Position numbers and translations under genes: made by a program. DNA of 64,000 bases. Source: Epiperipatus broadwayi. Lineage: Eukaryota; Onychophora; Udeonychophora; Euonychophora; Peripatidae. The stretch covers positions 8,966,499 to 9,030,498 of the forward strand of contig JAQFVV010000012.1 of assembly GCA_028023455.1 (NCBI GenBank). Direction: 5' to 3'. Below, piece by piece: positions 25,561 to 36,200 of the stretch. The notes below the pieces were generated by a model, which saw only the letters and a list, made by a program, of their open reading frames with translations, ran no database searches and was not told where the DNA came from. Position 1 is the stretch's first letter, and each line of letters begins with the position of its first letter.

Positions 25561-25680
25561 CACTTTAAGTTAGATATAATTAGATGGTATTTAAAGCCAG
25601 ACTTTTAAGCTCCATTTAATCATTCATTCTATCTTATACAACCAAATACCCTCTAATTACATCTAGCTTAAAGTATATAT
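25553..25680. mobile_element. short TIR element, deletion derivative of family U
   Basis: The left end TATATACACTTTAAGTTAGA and the right end, read on the minus strand, TATATACTTTAAGCTAGATG, are inverted repeats of about 38 bp continuing through ATAATTAGATGGTATTT against GTAATTAGAGGGTATTT. Between them only the first part of a U copy remains (CAGACTTTTAAGCTCC). This shows where family U elements end and supports a cut-and-paste, terminal-inverted-repeat origin for the family. Confidence 0.65.
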
Positions 25681-26809
25681 ATTATACTAGTACTTAAATA
25701 TATATATATATTCTCATGATGTGGATTAATTAATAATCCAGGTTCATTTACAGATTCCACTTAGACTTTTTCTTTCTGATAACTAAGTTAGTTACTCTTA
25801 TTAATTATATATGAATGCTTGGTAAATGGGTATTTAGTTATTCTTAGATAAGGGTAAATTTTGAGAGGTAACACCAATTTTTTCACTAACTTTCATACAA
25901 AATGCCATTGGAGAAAATACTGCATAAAAATAGTTTATTTAAGACTTGTTTCACCATACCTTTTTAAAGAATCAGTCTATCTACCTAACTCTTTACCCAT
26001 CATCACACCACACCTGCTTGCCTGTCTGTTGTTGAAAAGATATTGGATTTTCTTTTCATATTCTAGTTAATAGTTCTTATAATATCCATGAAGTTATGAA
26101 AAGCAGTTTGTGAAAAAAATATATCCTTCATAAAATTTAGATAATCTCTATTTTCTTATGCTTTTTGCAAATTTCTGTAAAACTTTTTAAAAGATGGAAT
26201 CATGTATCATACATATTTGCCAATGTTATTTTCTTATTTGCCATGGCATAATATAATAGTAGATGTTTAATTTCAGAAAATATTCCTTAGAATTTGAAAA
26301 TATCTTAGTATTATATCATAATGATTCAAAGCTTAAGTTATAGCAAAAAATTTTAGAGTCAAATGTCTTTCAGGTTCATTGCAAAACAACAACTCATACT
26401 CACAAGGTCCTATAACCTTTTTTAATATTCGAGCATAATTTATTGTGCTATAATACTTAAAAACCCAACTCATTCTTTGATTTAATTTGATTGTTTTCTA
26501 CAGATAATTTATTCTAATTTATAGAATTGGCATTAAATGAATATGATTGCAATTTTAAATACCATCTTTTCACTTTTTTAAATATCAATGTAACTGCTGA
26601 ATTTTAGTAATGAATCATTACATCTTTATCATTTGATTTATAGCTTTGCTCACATTTTATATATATATATTTTAAAAAACCTATTTCTTTTCTCCATAGA
26701 TTTAACCTCATGTCTCACTTTTATATTTAAAATGTAATATTTCAACAGATATAACTGTAAGCTATTTTATTTTTTAACCACTAATAATATATATATACAC
26801 ACAAATATA
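25681..26809. other. unassigned AT-rich DNA
   Basis: TA microsatellites and AT-rich text. No gene seen. Confidence 0.5.
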
Positions 26810-27310
26810 TCATGATAACTTTTCCTCTTTTTTTAATAATAGTACCATCTTATTAGTCAAATAACTTTTGTTCTGATATTTCTTTTTCCTATTTTTTAAA
26901 CTCATATTCTCTTTTATAAATTTCATAGCCATTCCACAATTATTTGTCTTTATATTGTCTAAATCTCTTCTAAACATTTTAATGAATGCCTGCAATTGAT
27001 TTTTTGTGAAGAGATACTTTTTTAATATTTTTATATTCTTTCTTGCATTTGCTACCTTGCATCAATCGAAAAATTAATTAGTGATGTGCTTCTTTCTATC
27101 TGCGCAACTGTTTTAGTAGAGTATCTGTTATTTTCTTACAAAGCTTGTTTAAATTTAAGCCATCTTCAAAGTCTTAATATTTTTAAAATTTGTAGTTTTA
27201 GCTTAAATTTATTGGAGCACTTTTGAAGTTGAGGAATATCAACTTTTGATATTGCTTCTTTAAATAGCATTTTTATCCTTATCACATTTGCCACTAAATA
27301 ATAACTTCCT
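26810..27310 (-). pseudogene. RTE-type LINE, second copy, central fragment
   Basis: On the minus strand the text near 27245-27200 reads VDIPQLQKCSNKFKL, matching VDIPNLQKHSNEFKL in the LINE at 60966-63157. Further on, ITDTLL is kept, and the frame from 26995 reads NNCGMAMKFIKENMSLKN where the other copy has YNCELARKAVEENKSLEN. This is the linker between endonuclease and reverse transcriptase. The frame is broken repeatedly; RT motifs are absent, and the match fades at 26815. The upstream side (27310-27480) may hold more of the element in unreadable form. Confidence 0.7.
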
Positions 27311-27479
27311 ATGTTGAGTTTTATTAAACAGATACATGTCTTAAAGTACTTAAAATGTTTATCAAAATATAACTTTTCAATGTTTTCATTTGAAAGTTTG
27401 TAAGCCCATTGGGGGGGGGGGATTTCTTTAAAAAGTAAAAGAATTTGTAGTATACAGTTATTTTGTCCTCTATTATTTC

Positions 27480-27870
27480 TGTATATATAATCAAATTTAA
27501 ATAAATCACATAATATAAAATAACTTTATATAACAACGATAATTGTACATATATGTAATAAAAATAATACAAGAAAGCTTTTTTTGGCAACTCCCCCCTC
27601 CCCTCCCCCATATCAATGTGATGGGGAACTGTTTTAAAATTTCAATTTATGTTGCATACATAGTGACATCTATCTTTTTTATATATAAAATTTAACTAGA
27701 CCCAATTATAAAAATAAAAAAAGATAGATGTTGCTATGTATATAATATAAATTGAAACTAAATATTTCAATCACATTGATAAGGGCAAAAAAAACCTATT
27801 TGCTGAAAAAAACTTTTTTGCATTATTTTTATATTATATTGTATGATTTATTTAAATATATATAAAAAAA
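27480..27870. repeat. imperfect palindrome with poly-C/poly-G stretches nearby
   Basis: Nested inverted matches: TCAATTTATGTTGCATACAT (27640) with the reverse complement of ATGTATATAATATAAATTGA (27737); ACATCTATCTTTTTT with AAAAAAGATAGATGT; ATATCAATGTGAT with ATCACATTGATAA; GAAAGCTTTTTTT with AAAAAAACTTTTTT; and, more weakly, TTTAAATAAATCA with TGATTTATTTAAA. Arms are about 100-190 bp. A pure G11 run lies at 27411-27421 and a CCCCCCTCCCCTCCCCC stretch at 27593-27609. Confidence 0.7.
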
Positions 27871-29134
27871 CATAAAGGATTAAATTTCTTTTCATTTTTG
27901 ATTACAATGAAATTTATCCTCAGCACTTTCATCTTTAAATTGTTTTCAATCCTATCATTAAAATATTCCATAAAAATTTTTAAAAGGACTTTTTTTGTAT
28001 AGTTTTATCAGTATAAAAATTTATTAGAGCATAAACCTAAATTACCTGTATTAGGCATTTTCCATTATACTGAATAACAAATCATGTTATTCTGTTTAAT
28101 GCAGCATCAAATTCTTTGATATTGTTTTACCACTTTTTATTTTAATATTTCCACCCCATTTATGATTCCAATAATTATTGAAATACAAATATAATGATTT
28201 TACTTAGCGTTGGCTTTTCTTTTTTAAAAAAAATCATAATGTGGCAATTTTTATTTTTCACAATTTCACAAGGATAACTAATAAAATAGATTACGACAAT
28301 TTTAAAGTGTTGTTTGTTCATCTTGTGCATTATAGAATTTATCAGAGTATTTTACAACTTCCATTAGCTTTAATAACTATTGTTATTTCTCTGTCTGATA
28401 TATCATTAAATTTCAAATTATTGTTCTTCCATCTTTTATTTATAACAAATTCCACTTCATTTATAACTTCAATAGGTGTACATTTTTCAAATTTTCTGAT
28501 ATAGTTTGCCAAATAAATGGTCATTATAGAATGGCAGCTTAGCATATTCTATCTTTGATCATCAAACACTGTCAAGCATTTTCATATCCTGTCTTCAAAA
28601 CCAACTATCTCAATACAATACTAGAAGATATTTGGTTAAAAACTATGGTATTTTGTTTTGTTTTGATGTTAAATTCAAAAATAAAAACCAAAACTTCACC
28701 ATGATCACTAATGCATGTTAATCAAAAGCTATTCATAATTCATTTATCAATATTAACATACAGAATAGATTTTATAAATTATATTTGATTCCTTTAAGAC
28801 TTCAGAGAGTATTCAAAGACTAGCCAATTGAGACTTTTTCAAGTTTATAACTTAATTAAACATATGAAATAATTTTAATCAAGTTTTTTTTTTAAGAAAA
28901 AAAAAAAAAAAAAACCATATGGATTTCCAAACAACATATTTTGATCAGAAAATATAGTCTCATTCAAAAAGCAAATAAAATTGTTTGCCTTTGTATAACT
29001 TTAAATTAAAACAAAAATTCAACTTTATATAAGGAAAATGGAGAGAAGAAAGATGAGACCTAGGCAAAAATTGATTTACTCATTATTATTGGTATACAAT
29101 ATTATAAAAATTATTATTTACAAAATAAAGAATC
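27871..29134. other. unassigned; possible decayed protein text at 28340-28545
   Basis: The minus-strand frame 28545-28342 (MLSCHSIMTI..., with VINEVEFVINKRWKNNN) has a protein-like charge pattern and could be a retroelement scrap, but I do not recognise it, and the plus-strand frame over it is equally long. The rest is AT-rich. Confidence 0.4.
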
Positions 29135-29148
29135 TTATATCCTTCACT

Positions 29149-29525
29149 ATAAATAGTCAAAATAAAAGTCATAGATCAATTCATAGATCACATGACCCTA
29201 TCTCTTAAGCTTGCAAGTTATAAACAGTGAGGATTGCCAATTCCTCTACAAGCTTTATGATAAATGCTTAGCCAGAGCCAGCACTTAAAATATCTCTGTC
29301 AGGAACCCCTCCCCAAACCCCTGACCATGGTTTTGTGCTTTGGCACTCCTCAGAAAGGTGTCAGATCTAGTGTCTGAACCTACCCTGACACCTTTCTGAG
29401 GAGTGCCAAAGCACGAAACCATGGTCAGGGGTTTGGGGAGGGGTTCCTGACAGAGATATTTTAAGTGCTGGCTCTGGCTAAGCATTTATCATAAAGCTTG
29501 TAGAGGAATTGGCAATCCTCACTGT
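29149..29525 (+). mobile_element. hairpin element HP-A, near-perfect 146-bp arms, 14-bp target repeat
   Basis: Arms 29219-29364 and 29385-29530 are reverse complements with one mismatch that I could find (T/C within GGTTT(T/C)GTGC), separated by a 20-bp loop. A single-copy head (29149-29218) lies on the left only. The whole is bounded by the 14-bp direct repeat TTATATCCTTCACT at 29135-29148 and 29526-29539, the last bases of the right arm overlapping it. There is no A tail, no tRNA box and no sustained frame; the apparent 66-codon minus frame reads across the arms. The arms are much GC-richer than the surroundings. The head recurs inverted at 42404-42463. Transcription across it would give a long double-stranded hairpin RNA. 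Confidence 0.85.
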
Positions 29526-29539
29526 TTATATCCTTCACT

Positions 29540-30748
29540 TTTTAAATTTTTTAATTAATTAATTTCTAATAATTATTTTCTAAAATAATCTCATAAGCCA
29601 TTGAAATCATCTCTGACTAAATATTCTTGCTTTTGTTTTAAAATAATTTGCTTTCACTACTTGAAAGTGATTTTTAATTTTTCTTCTAAGATAATCATAT
29701 TTGTCTATATTTATGTGAATGTTAGGCACCAAACTCATGCATATTTAGGCAGTTATCCCTGAAATGACTTACATAGAAACCCACCCTACTTTGTGTAAAG
29801 TTTTATATTCATCATTGCTGGACAATCATGATTTGAGTTTAAAAGATTAATTTCATAAATATAACAGATTTCTAAATTTAACTAAATTCTTTACAGAGAA
29901 TGAATAATGTGAAATAAAAACAAAATAAATAAGCATAAATTCCACATAACTACTTACCCCAAATAATTCTCTTTGCCAGATATTATTAGACCTCTTTAAA
30001 ATAGACAATTTAATATGTTCGTTAAAATCACATAATACATTTGTTGTGAATATGGTTAAACACAAGATTATATATTTACTCTTAAAGCTTATTAATGAAT
30101 AAAATCTTATCCCAAGTTTCATTTGATTCTTCTTGAGACTATTGAAGACGATTTTGCCAGAAGTGGGTTATTTGAAGCAGTTTTATCTTTTAAATTATTA
30201 ATGACAAATAGCAATAATAAAAACATCCATGAAATAGTAATTTTATGAAAAGAAAAAGTTAAAATATTAAAGACTAATGTGCAGCAGCTGTAAGGAAAAA
30301 GCTACTATAATTATAGCTTTATAAAAGTATATATTAAGAGAAATATAAAATTATATCTATCAGAATGACAGAATTCTGTATGCAAATCAGTATTTGTCTC
30401 AATCACTATGATGATTTACTATTATTCTTTACTTCAAATATTTATTCAAGCATCTCACATTTATGGTCACTTTCATATAACAATGTTAAATAATGCAAAG
30501 AAGATGTAGGGACAAAAACACGGAAAAGGTTGGCACACAATGAAGTAGAAGCTTTCAAATAATAATTAATGAATGAGTGAAATTTATTTTCAGTAAGAAC
30601 TTATCACCCAATCTATGGTTGTTATTATTAATTATTAGTTAATTATAGACAGATATCACCTCCCTTGCTAAATAAAGTATACATGATTCAATATACAACT
30701 AACAGATCTTCCATCACACCAAAAAATATATATATATAAGTAAATAAC
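29540..30748. other. unassigned AT-rich DNA
   Basis: No gene. The minus frame 29853-30122 has no recognisable domain. Confidence 0.5.
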
Positions 30749-30762
30749 ATAAATAATATTAA

Positions 30763-31021
30763 ATCAGCATTTATTTTTTATAGCGTCTGTATACAATTGT
30801 AATCACATTCATATCGGCTTTTTTCAAACCAAATTGTGCAAACGCTTTTTTCGAGTGTTAAATAATAAATGAATACCCTCTGACCCATACAAGATATAGA
30901 ATTTATGCAGCAATAAAAGGAAATTCTATATCTTGTATGGGTCAGAGGGTATTCATTTATTATTTAACACTCGAAAAAAGCGTTTGCACAATTTGGTTTG
31001 AAAAAAGCCGATATGAATGTG
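30763..31021 (+). mobile_element. hairpin element HP-B, perfect 103-bp arms, 14-bp target repeat
   Basis: Arms 30802-30904 and 30921-31023 are exact reverse complements around a 16-bp loop (ATGCAGCAATAAAAGG). A 39-bp head (30763-30801, with TTATTTTTTATAGC) precedes the left arm only. Direct repeats ATAAATAATATTAA lie at 30749-30762 and 31022-31035; being AT-rich they are weaker evidence than in HP-A, but position and length agree with the other hairpin elements. The arm segment AAATAATAAATGAATACCCTC is close to AAACAATAAATGAATACTCTC in the hairpin at 40964-41214, so the two are related. No coding. Confidence 0.85.
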
Positions 31022-31098
31022 ATAAATAATATTAATAAAAAAAGTAAAATTACAATATATAAAAAAATTGCCATATATTAAAAAAAAATCCTTCTTTT

Positions 31099-31212
31099 AA
31101 AGCAAATCTTCTAGCAACATATGTTTAATATTTTTTTTAAAACCAAAACTGTCCTTAGATCTAATAAGAAGAGGGAATTTATTATACTGTCTTGCTCCAT
31201 TAAAGTACAATT
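31099..31212 (-). pseudogene. LINE ORF2 C-terminal remnant (CR1/Jockey-like)
   Basis: The minus-strand frame reads YFNGARQYNKFPLLIR then SKDSFGFKKNIKHMLLEDLL and a stop. The pattern G-(A/x)-x-x-(Y/W)-N-x-(L/F)-P-x-x-(L/I)-(R/K), followed by a short spacer and FK-x-x-(L/I)-K, is the typical end of ORF2 proteins of CR1, Jockey and related LINEs. Upstream in the same frame the text is broken by stops. No reverse transcriptase was recognised to the right. Confidence 0.5.
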
Positions 31213-31547
31213 TTTAGTGGAGATACAACATTTAAAACCTAGCATATCAAAATTACACTTAGAACAAGTATTGTAATTAGGAAAGTGACTGTTCTCTGTT
31301 AATTTCAAACTTATATTGGAACATTTTAAATGTAAATTCTATTAACTAAACAACTTAACCCACCTACATAATTTAAGATAATGGGTTAAATGAAAGAACA
31401 AGGGCAACCATTACAATATTGAAAACACATATTTTAAACAATATTGAATAGTCAAACAATCAAAATTGATGAACAATCATTTAAAAAAGAAGACAAAACA
31501 AAATTATTACAGTACATATGTATATATTCATGATATTATTTTCGGGG

Positions 31548-31765
31548 GCTAAATAGTTAAATAGCTGATACTTTAATATAATAACAAGTACTTTCCTCAG
31601 AGCTTCTTCTTTCTCAAATTATTCTTATATTTTGAGAAAGAAGCTCTCAGTAAAGTACTTGTTATTGTACTAAAACATCGGCTATTTAGCTAAATAATTT
31701 GAGAAAGAAGAAGCTCTAAGGAAAGTACTTGTTAATGTACTAAAATGTCAGTTATTTAGCTATTA
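31548..31765. repeat. three-part repeat: inverted copy plus two tandem copies
   Basis: A unit of about 65 bp (GAGAAAGAAG...CTCT, AAAGTACTTGTTA, TGTACTAAAA, TATTTAGCTA) occurs three times: inverted at 31550-31621, direct at 31633-31698 and direct again at 31700-31763. The first two make a hairpin; the last two a tandem. Key shared words are AAAGTACTTGTTA and GAGAAAGAAG with their complements. Confidence 0.85.
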
Positions 31766-31862
31766 TATTTTTATTACATGGGAGTTCTCGGAAATAGTAC
31801 TATGAATTCATTTATCCATGAGAATATTAGAATTAATATATATCTAGAAAAAAATATATTGC

Positions 31863-31961
31863 TTTTTTTTTTCATATGTCATAGCATCGGCTGGGAAGCG
31901 AACCCACAACCGTCTGCAACCAACTACTTGCTTGCAAGGCAGCTGCGATGACCTCTCAGCT
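31863..31961 (-). mobile_element. minimal tRNA-derived SINE
   Basis: Minus-strand copy. Read in that direction: GCTGAGAGGTCATCGCAGC (A-box region), GCCTTGCAAGCAAGTAG, TTGTGGGTTCGCTTCCCAGC (B box), CGATGCTATGACATATG and an A run. The very 5' TGGTGG of the 22137 copy is lost or diverged. No clear target repeat. Confidence 0.8.
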
Positions 31962-31964
31962 TTT

Positions 31965-32220
31965 ATTACTTTAGACAAAGTATTTGATTAAGTTAATCAA
32001 GAAGGTTTTCTCAGATGTTTTTTTTTTTTTTTTTAAAAAGCTAGTTAGTTAAAGAAGTTTACATTATATAGTTGTTAGAAGATAGTATGAGAGGAATTAT
32101 TACTGTTTGTGGGAATTTAAAATAAAAACTGCTGCTAAATAAGTATAAATATTAGAATGAGCAATCTTCAGAACAGTTTGTAACTAGCCTCAAGAAGCAG
32201 ACATCAAAATAATAAAAAAA
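31965..32220 (+). pseudogene. possible LINE reverse-transcriptase scrap
   Basis: The plus-strand frame reads ITLDKVFD, then a stop, then VNQEGFLRC, resembling the catalytic box (F-x-D-L/F-x-K-A-F-D-x-V-x-x-x-x-L) of LINE RTs. Further on, LLEDSMRGIITVCGN resembles the following helix and strand. The first Asp is missing and several stops occur. A chance resemblance is possible. Confidence 0.3.
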
Positions 32221-32589
32221 GGATTAACAAAAGGTTTTTTAATTCGAACAGGTTTAAAGAAAAAAACATGTTCTAGATTTACAAAATGTTCTTAATATTT
32301 GAATGCAACCTATAAAGAATTTGCCTTGATAATTAATATATAAAAAAAAAACTCAGATGTTTTATCAACTGAAGATTAATTTGAGAATTTGATGATTTCT
32401 GAGATGGAAAGATATATCTGGATATTGCAGTGCAACAAATTAAAGAATAGATATTTCAGAATAATGTTACTAACTGCTTAAACTAAATTAATTGTGTATA
32501 TAAAGTTATTATTTTGAAAATTTACTATATGAAGGTCACACATAAAACATTTATACTATTCTGAAAATTTGGCAACATTATAGATTGTT

Positions 32590-32861
32590 AATAAGAGTAC
32601 CAAACTCTTCATACAGTAGTGCCACCAAGTTCAAGCCTTCATAATCAATGTATGCAGGAAGGTTTGTGCACAAAAGCCCTATCTAGTCCTATTCACTGAT
32701 AAAAGCCACAAGTGAGAAACTAGTCCGAGGCTGTTGAATGAATAGGCACTAGATAGGGATTTTATACACAAACTTTCCTGCATCCATTGATTATGAAGGC
32801 TTGCACTTGGTAGCAGCATGTGTAAGCATATGAAATGGTGATCATGTGATGTTTTGATAGT
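32590..32861 (-). mobile_element. hairpin element HP-C, 13-bp target repeat
   Basis: Direct repeats ATTATAGATTGTT lie at 32577-32589 and 32862-32874. Inside, arms of about 100 bp (about 32607-32700 and 32735-32816) are imperfect reverse complements: CAAGCCTTCATAATCAATG with CATTGATTATGAAGGCTTG, CCCTATCTAGT with ACTAGATAGGG. The unpaired head is on the right (32817-32861), so the element is inverted relative to HP-A and HP-B. Head and arms match the element at 55324-55520 (TCACATGATCACCATTT; AGTAGTGCCACC; AATCAATGGATG). The 85-codon minus frame over it is not a gene. Confidence 0.85.
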
Positions 32862-32874
32862 ATTATAGATTGTT

Positions 32875-33224
32875 CTGGTGAGGTGAATGAAGAGCAACAA
32901 AATGTACCATATAGTCATTTTCAAGACATATTTCATGACAAACTTATGTATAAATAAAGATTATTTCAAAGAAATTTTAACAAAAAAAATGCAACTTTCA
33001 TTTGGGAGGATGATGATGATGATAAATAATAATAATAATAATAAAAATAAGAAGGTACATTTGTAATTGTACAATGGTCAGCATAATTACTAAAAACTTA
33101 TTGTAAATTTTTTTAAAATTCTTCTTTGTTTCTCTGATATTTTTATTTTCTGGAGTTGGAATGACCACACTTGTTTATAAGTTTTTGCTAATGATATTGA
33201 GTATGAAATTAGTCTTACAGCTGG
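32875..33224. other. unassigned AT-rich DNA
   Basis: Contains a GATGAT/AATAAT microsatellite at 33007-33050. No gene. Confidence 0.5.
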
Positions 33225-33293
33225 CAGATAGGTTGCAGACGGTTGTGGGTTCGCTTCCCGGCTGATGCTATGACATATGCAAAAAAAAAAAAA
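33225..33293 (+). mobile_element. minimal tRNA-derived SINE, 5'-truncated
   Basis: Keeps only the 3' half: GGTTGCAGACGGTTGTGGG, B box TGGGTTCGCTTCCCGGCTG, ATGCTATGACATATGC and an A run. Nearly identical to the 3' half of the copy at 31863-31961, including the extra GGTTGCAGACGG segment, so the two belong to one subfamily. Confidence 0.75.
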
Positions 33294-36200
33294 CAACACC
33301 ATAGGTTTATGACATTTTAGTTATTTTTGTGTCGTTTCATCTATATAGTGCATGTGAACATTAGAAAGCAAATCACCCTCTCTATCTATAATTGTATTGT
33401 TTTTAAGAGATTGTATTATTAGTTTAAGATCCAAAACAGTTCCAAATAAATTTAAAGACATCTACTTTTTTAATTAACCATAAAACTAAAAAGGTTACAA
33501 CATTTCAATACTATTTATTATTTTTTTAAAAATCAGTTATTAAAAACAATATTTAAAAATATTTTTTAATGGTTTTCAAAATGTAATAGTTTATCCACTA
33601 CGCACTAAGTTTAATATGTTAAAAAAAAAAAAAAAAGATTGTCAATAACATTAAAAGAAAATGAACCGTATTTTGAACAAGTGAAATCCTAATGGAATGA
33701 AATGACAGTACCTCTAGACTTTATTTGACAAGATGAGATTTTAATCACGACAAGTTGCAATGATGGACAAAAAATACTCCATAGATTTTAAGACTCCAAA
33801 TAGCTGCACGGCAAATAATAAATTCCTTTTTTAAAAATCAATTTTCTGAAGATGTAACCTTACTTATAATGTAGATTTGAGATAATAATAATGAAAAACT
33901 ATTTACCATTTCAACAAAAACAGCCAATCAAACTATTAATTCTTTAAATGTATATGAGGAATGTTACGACTAAACAAAACAAATAATCTCGAAAATGTTC
34001 GTACATACATGGATGCATATGAATACATACAGATTTTAATACAAACACCTTTATAATTATAAATTTATATAGATACTTTCTTAAAGTATTTAATGTATAT
34101 TAAAAGATGCTGAATATAATCTTCTAACTGAAGCGGCTGTAATCAAGCACAAATTAAGACTGCATCAACAATAGTAATTTATCAGTAATTTAATCTAATT
34201 ATTATGTAGTAAAAGCCACTAAATTATAACTCAATTTTAATTTTTTCATGTATTTCAATATTCTGTTAATTTATTACATTTTCCATTACAGAGAAAACTT
34301 CAGATCATAATATATGAATAAAAGATAGTTTTTTATTTTTGTAACAAATAGTTATTTATACCCCCCCCCCCCGCGCAAATTTACGTCATTATTGAAATTT
34401 CAAAATGGAAGCTATAAATAATATAAAAAATATATACAACAGACAGATTATTACTTCGTTTAAAAGCAACATACTTCTCAAAATAGTTTTAAAAGTCATA
34501 ATAATGCATCTTGATGATATAATGGATTCCTTTTTTTATAATATAATTCTGATTTTGAGATTTAAAGAGATGCTTAGCAATAGCAAAATACCTCTGATAG
34601 TTTCCACTTGATCATGCTTAGTCACTGCAAATCTATTTTCAGGTAGAAAAGTTAACGTGTGCATATATCACAAAATACTTATATTTATTTAAAATAAAAA
34701 GATATGCTACAAAATCAAACATTCCAACCATAAAGTACAATACTAATAATTAAACACATTACAAATAATAAACAGAAAAGTATGTTGTCTTTCAGTTTTA
34801 TGAGAATCTTTTTAAATGCTAAATTTAGAATTTATTACAAAAAAAAAAAAAAAGCTGAAAATTATATTTAAAAAACAATTTTTGAATTCTGATTTTTTTT
34901 TTTTTTACAACTTAATATAGTAAAAATCGCTCTGCATGGTTTGGTGAAGGGCAGAAAAGAACTCAATGTCCATGGATCAAGCACTCAGTTTACAGCTGTA
35001 CAGATTCAGGTTACATTTAAATATCAAACAGTCTGATCATAAGTTTTCTGGCCATATTATAAAATAGATATATAAAATAAAGGAGAAAAAAAAAAATGAA
35101 ATTAATTTCAGTTTTATAAAGGTTAAATGGTATCAATGTAATTAGTTAGCCTATTAAATGATGATCCCCATGCACTTAACAAAATTTATGAAGACTGACC
35201 TGACTTTAGAGAAAAGACAAAACTATATAAATAATATTTTTTTTAAGGAAATTGGATAAAGAATATATCGTCCCATCTAAAATCATAAGTTATTAAAAGG
35301 GTCAAAATTAGAGACAAATGTATTCAAGTCAGAATTATAATTTTTTTTTTGTAATGTCACAATACTATTTCTTTTCTTTTATTTCTCTCATAATATTTTT
35401 TTTTAAAAAAAGGAAAATAAAAGGATAAAGAATTAATTACTTTAATTTTTATACTTTGCTGAACAAAAAAAAAAAAGATAGTCTACTTGGTTAAATAATT
35501 TAATAAGAATTCGTATGTCTTAGCCAATAGTTATATGTCTAAAGACAAAAGAGACAATTACATTTTGAAAATATGTATTTTATTTAGTTTTTTTTTTTTG
35601 TTGTAAAGATAACAAAATGTTATCTTAAAATTAATTAGTTGATGACAATAAAAATATCCAAATTGTTGAGTTTGATGATGGATAGTGTTAGTATATAAAT
35701 AAGATGACAGACACCAATGGAAGTTTTTTCTTGTGAATTACAGCTGTAACATTGATACAGACAAGGTGAACTTGAAAACCTGGACTTATTGTTCATCTCA
35801 ATAAGCTAGAAAGCATCATTAATGATATTTTAGAAGGTGAAGAGAAGTAGAACAGCATTCCCTAGCGATTAAAAAGTTGCTAACTCATGAACTATTGATT
35901 AGTTAATATGGAACAGGCTATAGCAAATTTACCATATTGAAATAAAATCTTTTTATTAATATGCAGGTTATTAAAACTGATTGCTATGTAGCCACCTGCC
36001 AATGTTAATTTTAGAAAAGTTGTTATTCCTGCCTGCAACAGCAATTGATGAAATATGAAAAATCAGTGTCTTTTACTTGATTTTGAAAACCTATCCATAA
36101 TGAATGCACAATCCATCTGTATCATTATTGCCATATTACTAATGGAGAAAAAGGCAAGTAAGTAAACCAGATGAAGCACTAAATTTTACTAATAAAGACT

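Noticed and set aside
28342-28545. 67-codon minus frame with VINEVEFVINKRWKNNN
   Set aside because: Looks protein-like but the opposite strand is open as well, and no family was recognised; kept only as a note.
31548-31765. CRISPR-like array
   Set aside because: Only three units, one inverted, without equal spacers; the genome is eukaryotic.
32697-32732. Hammerhead-ribozyme-like text (CTGATAA ... GAAAC ... AGTC) in the loop of HP-C
   Set aside because: The conserved CTGATGA is CTGATAA, stem II does not pair and no stem III is visible; HP-E lacks it.
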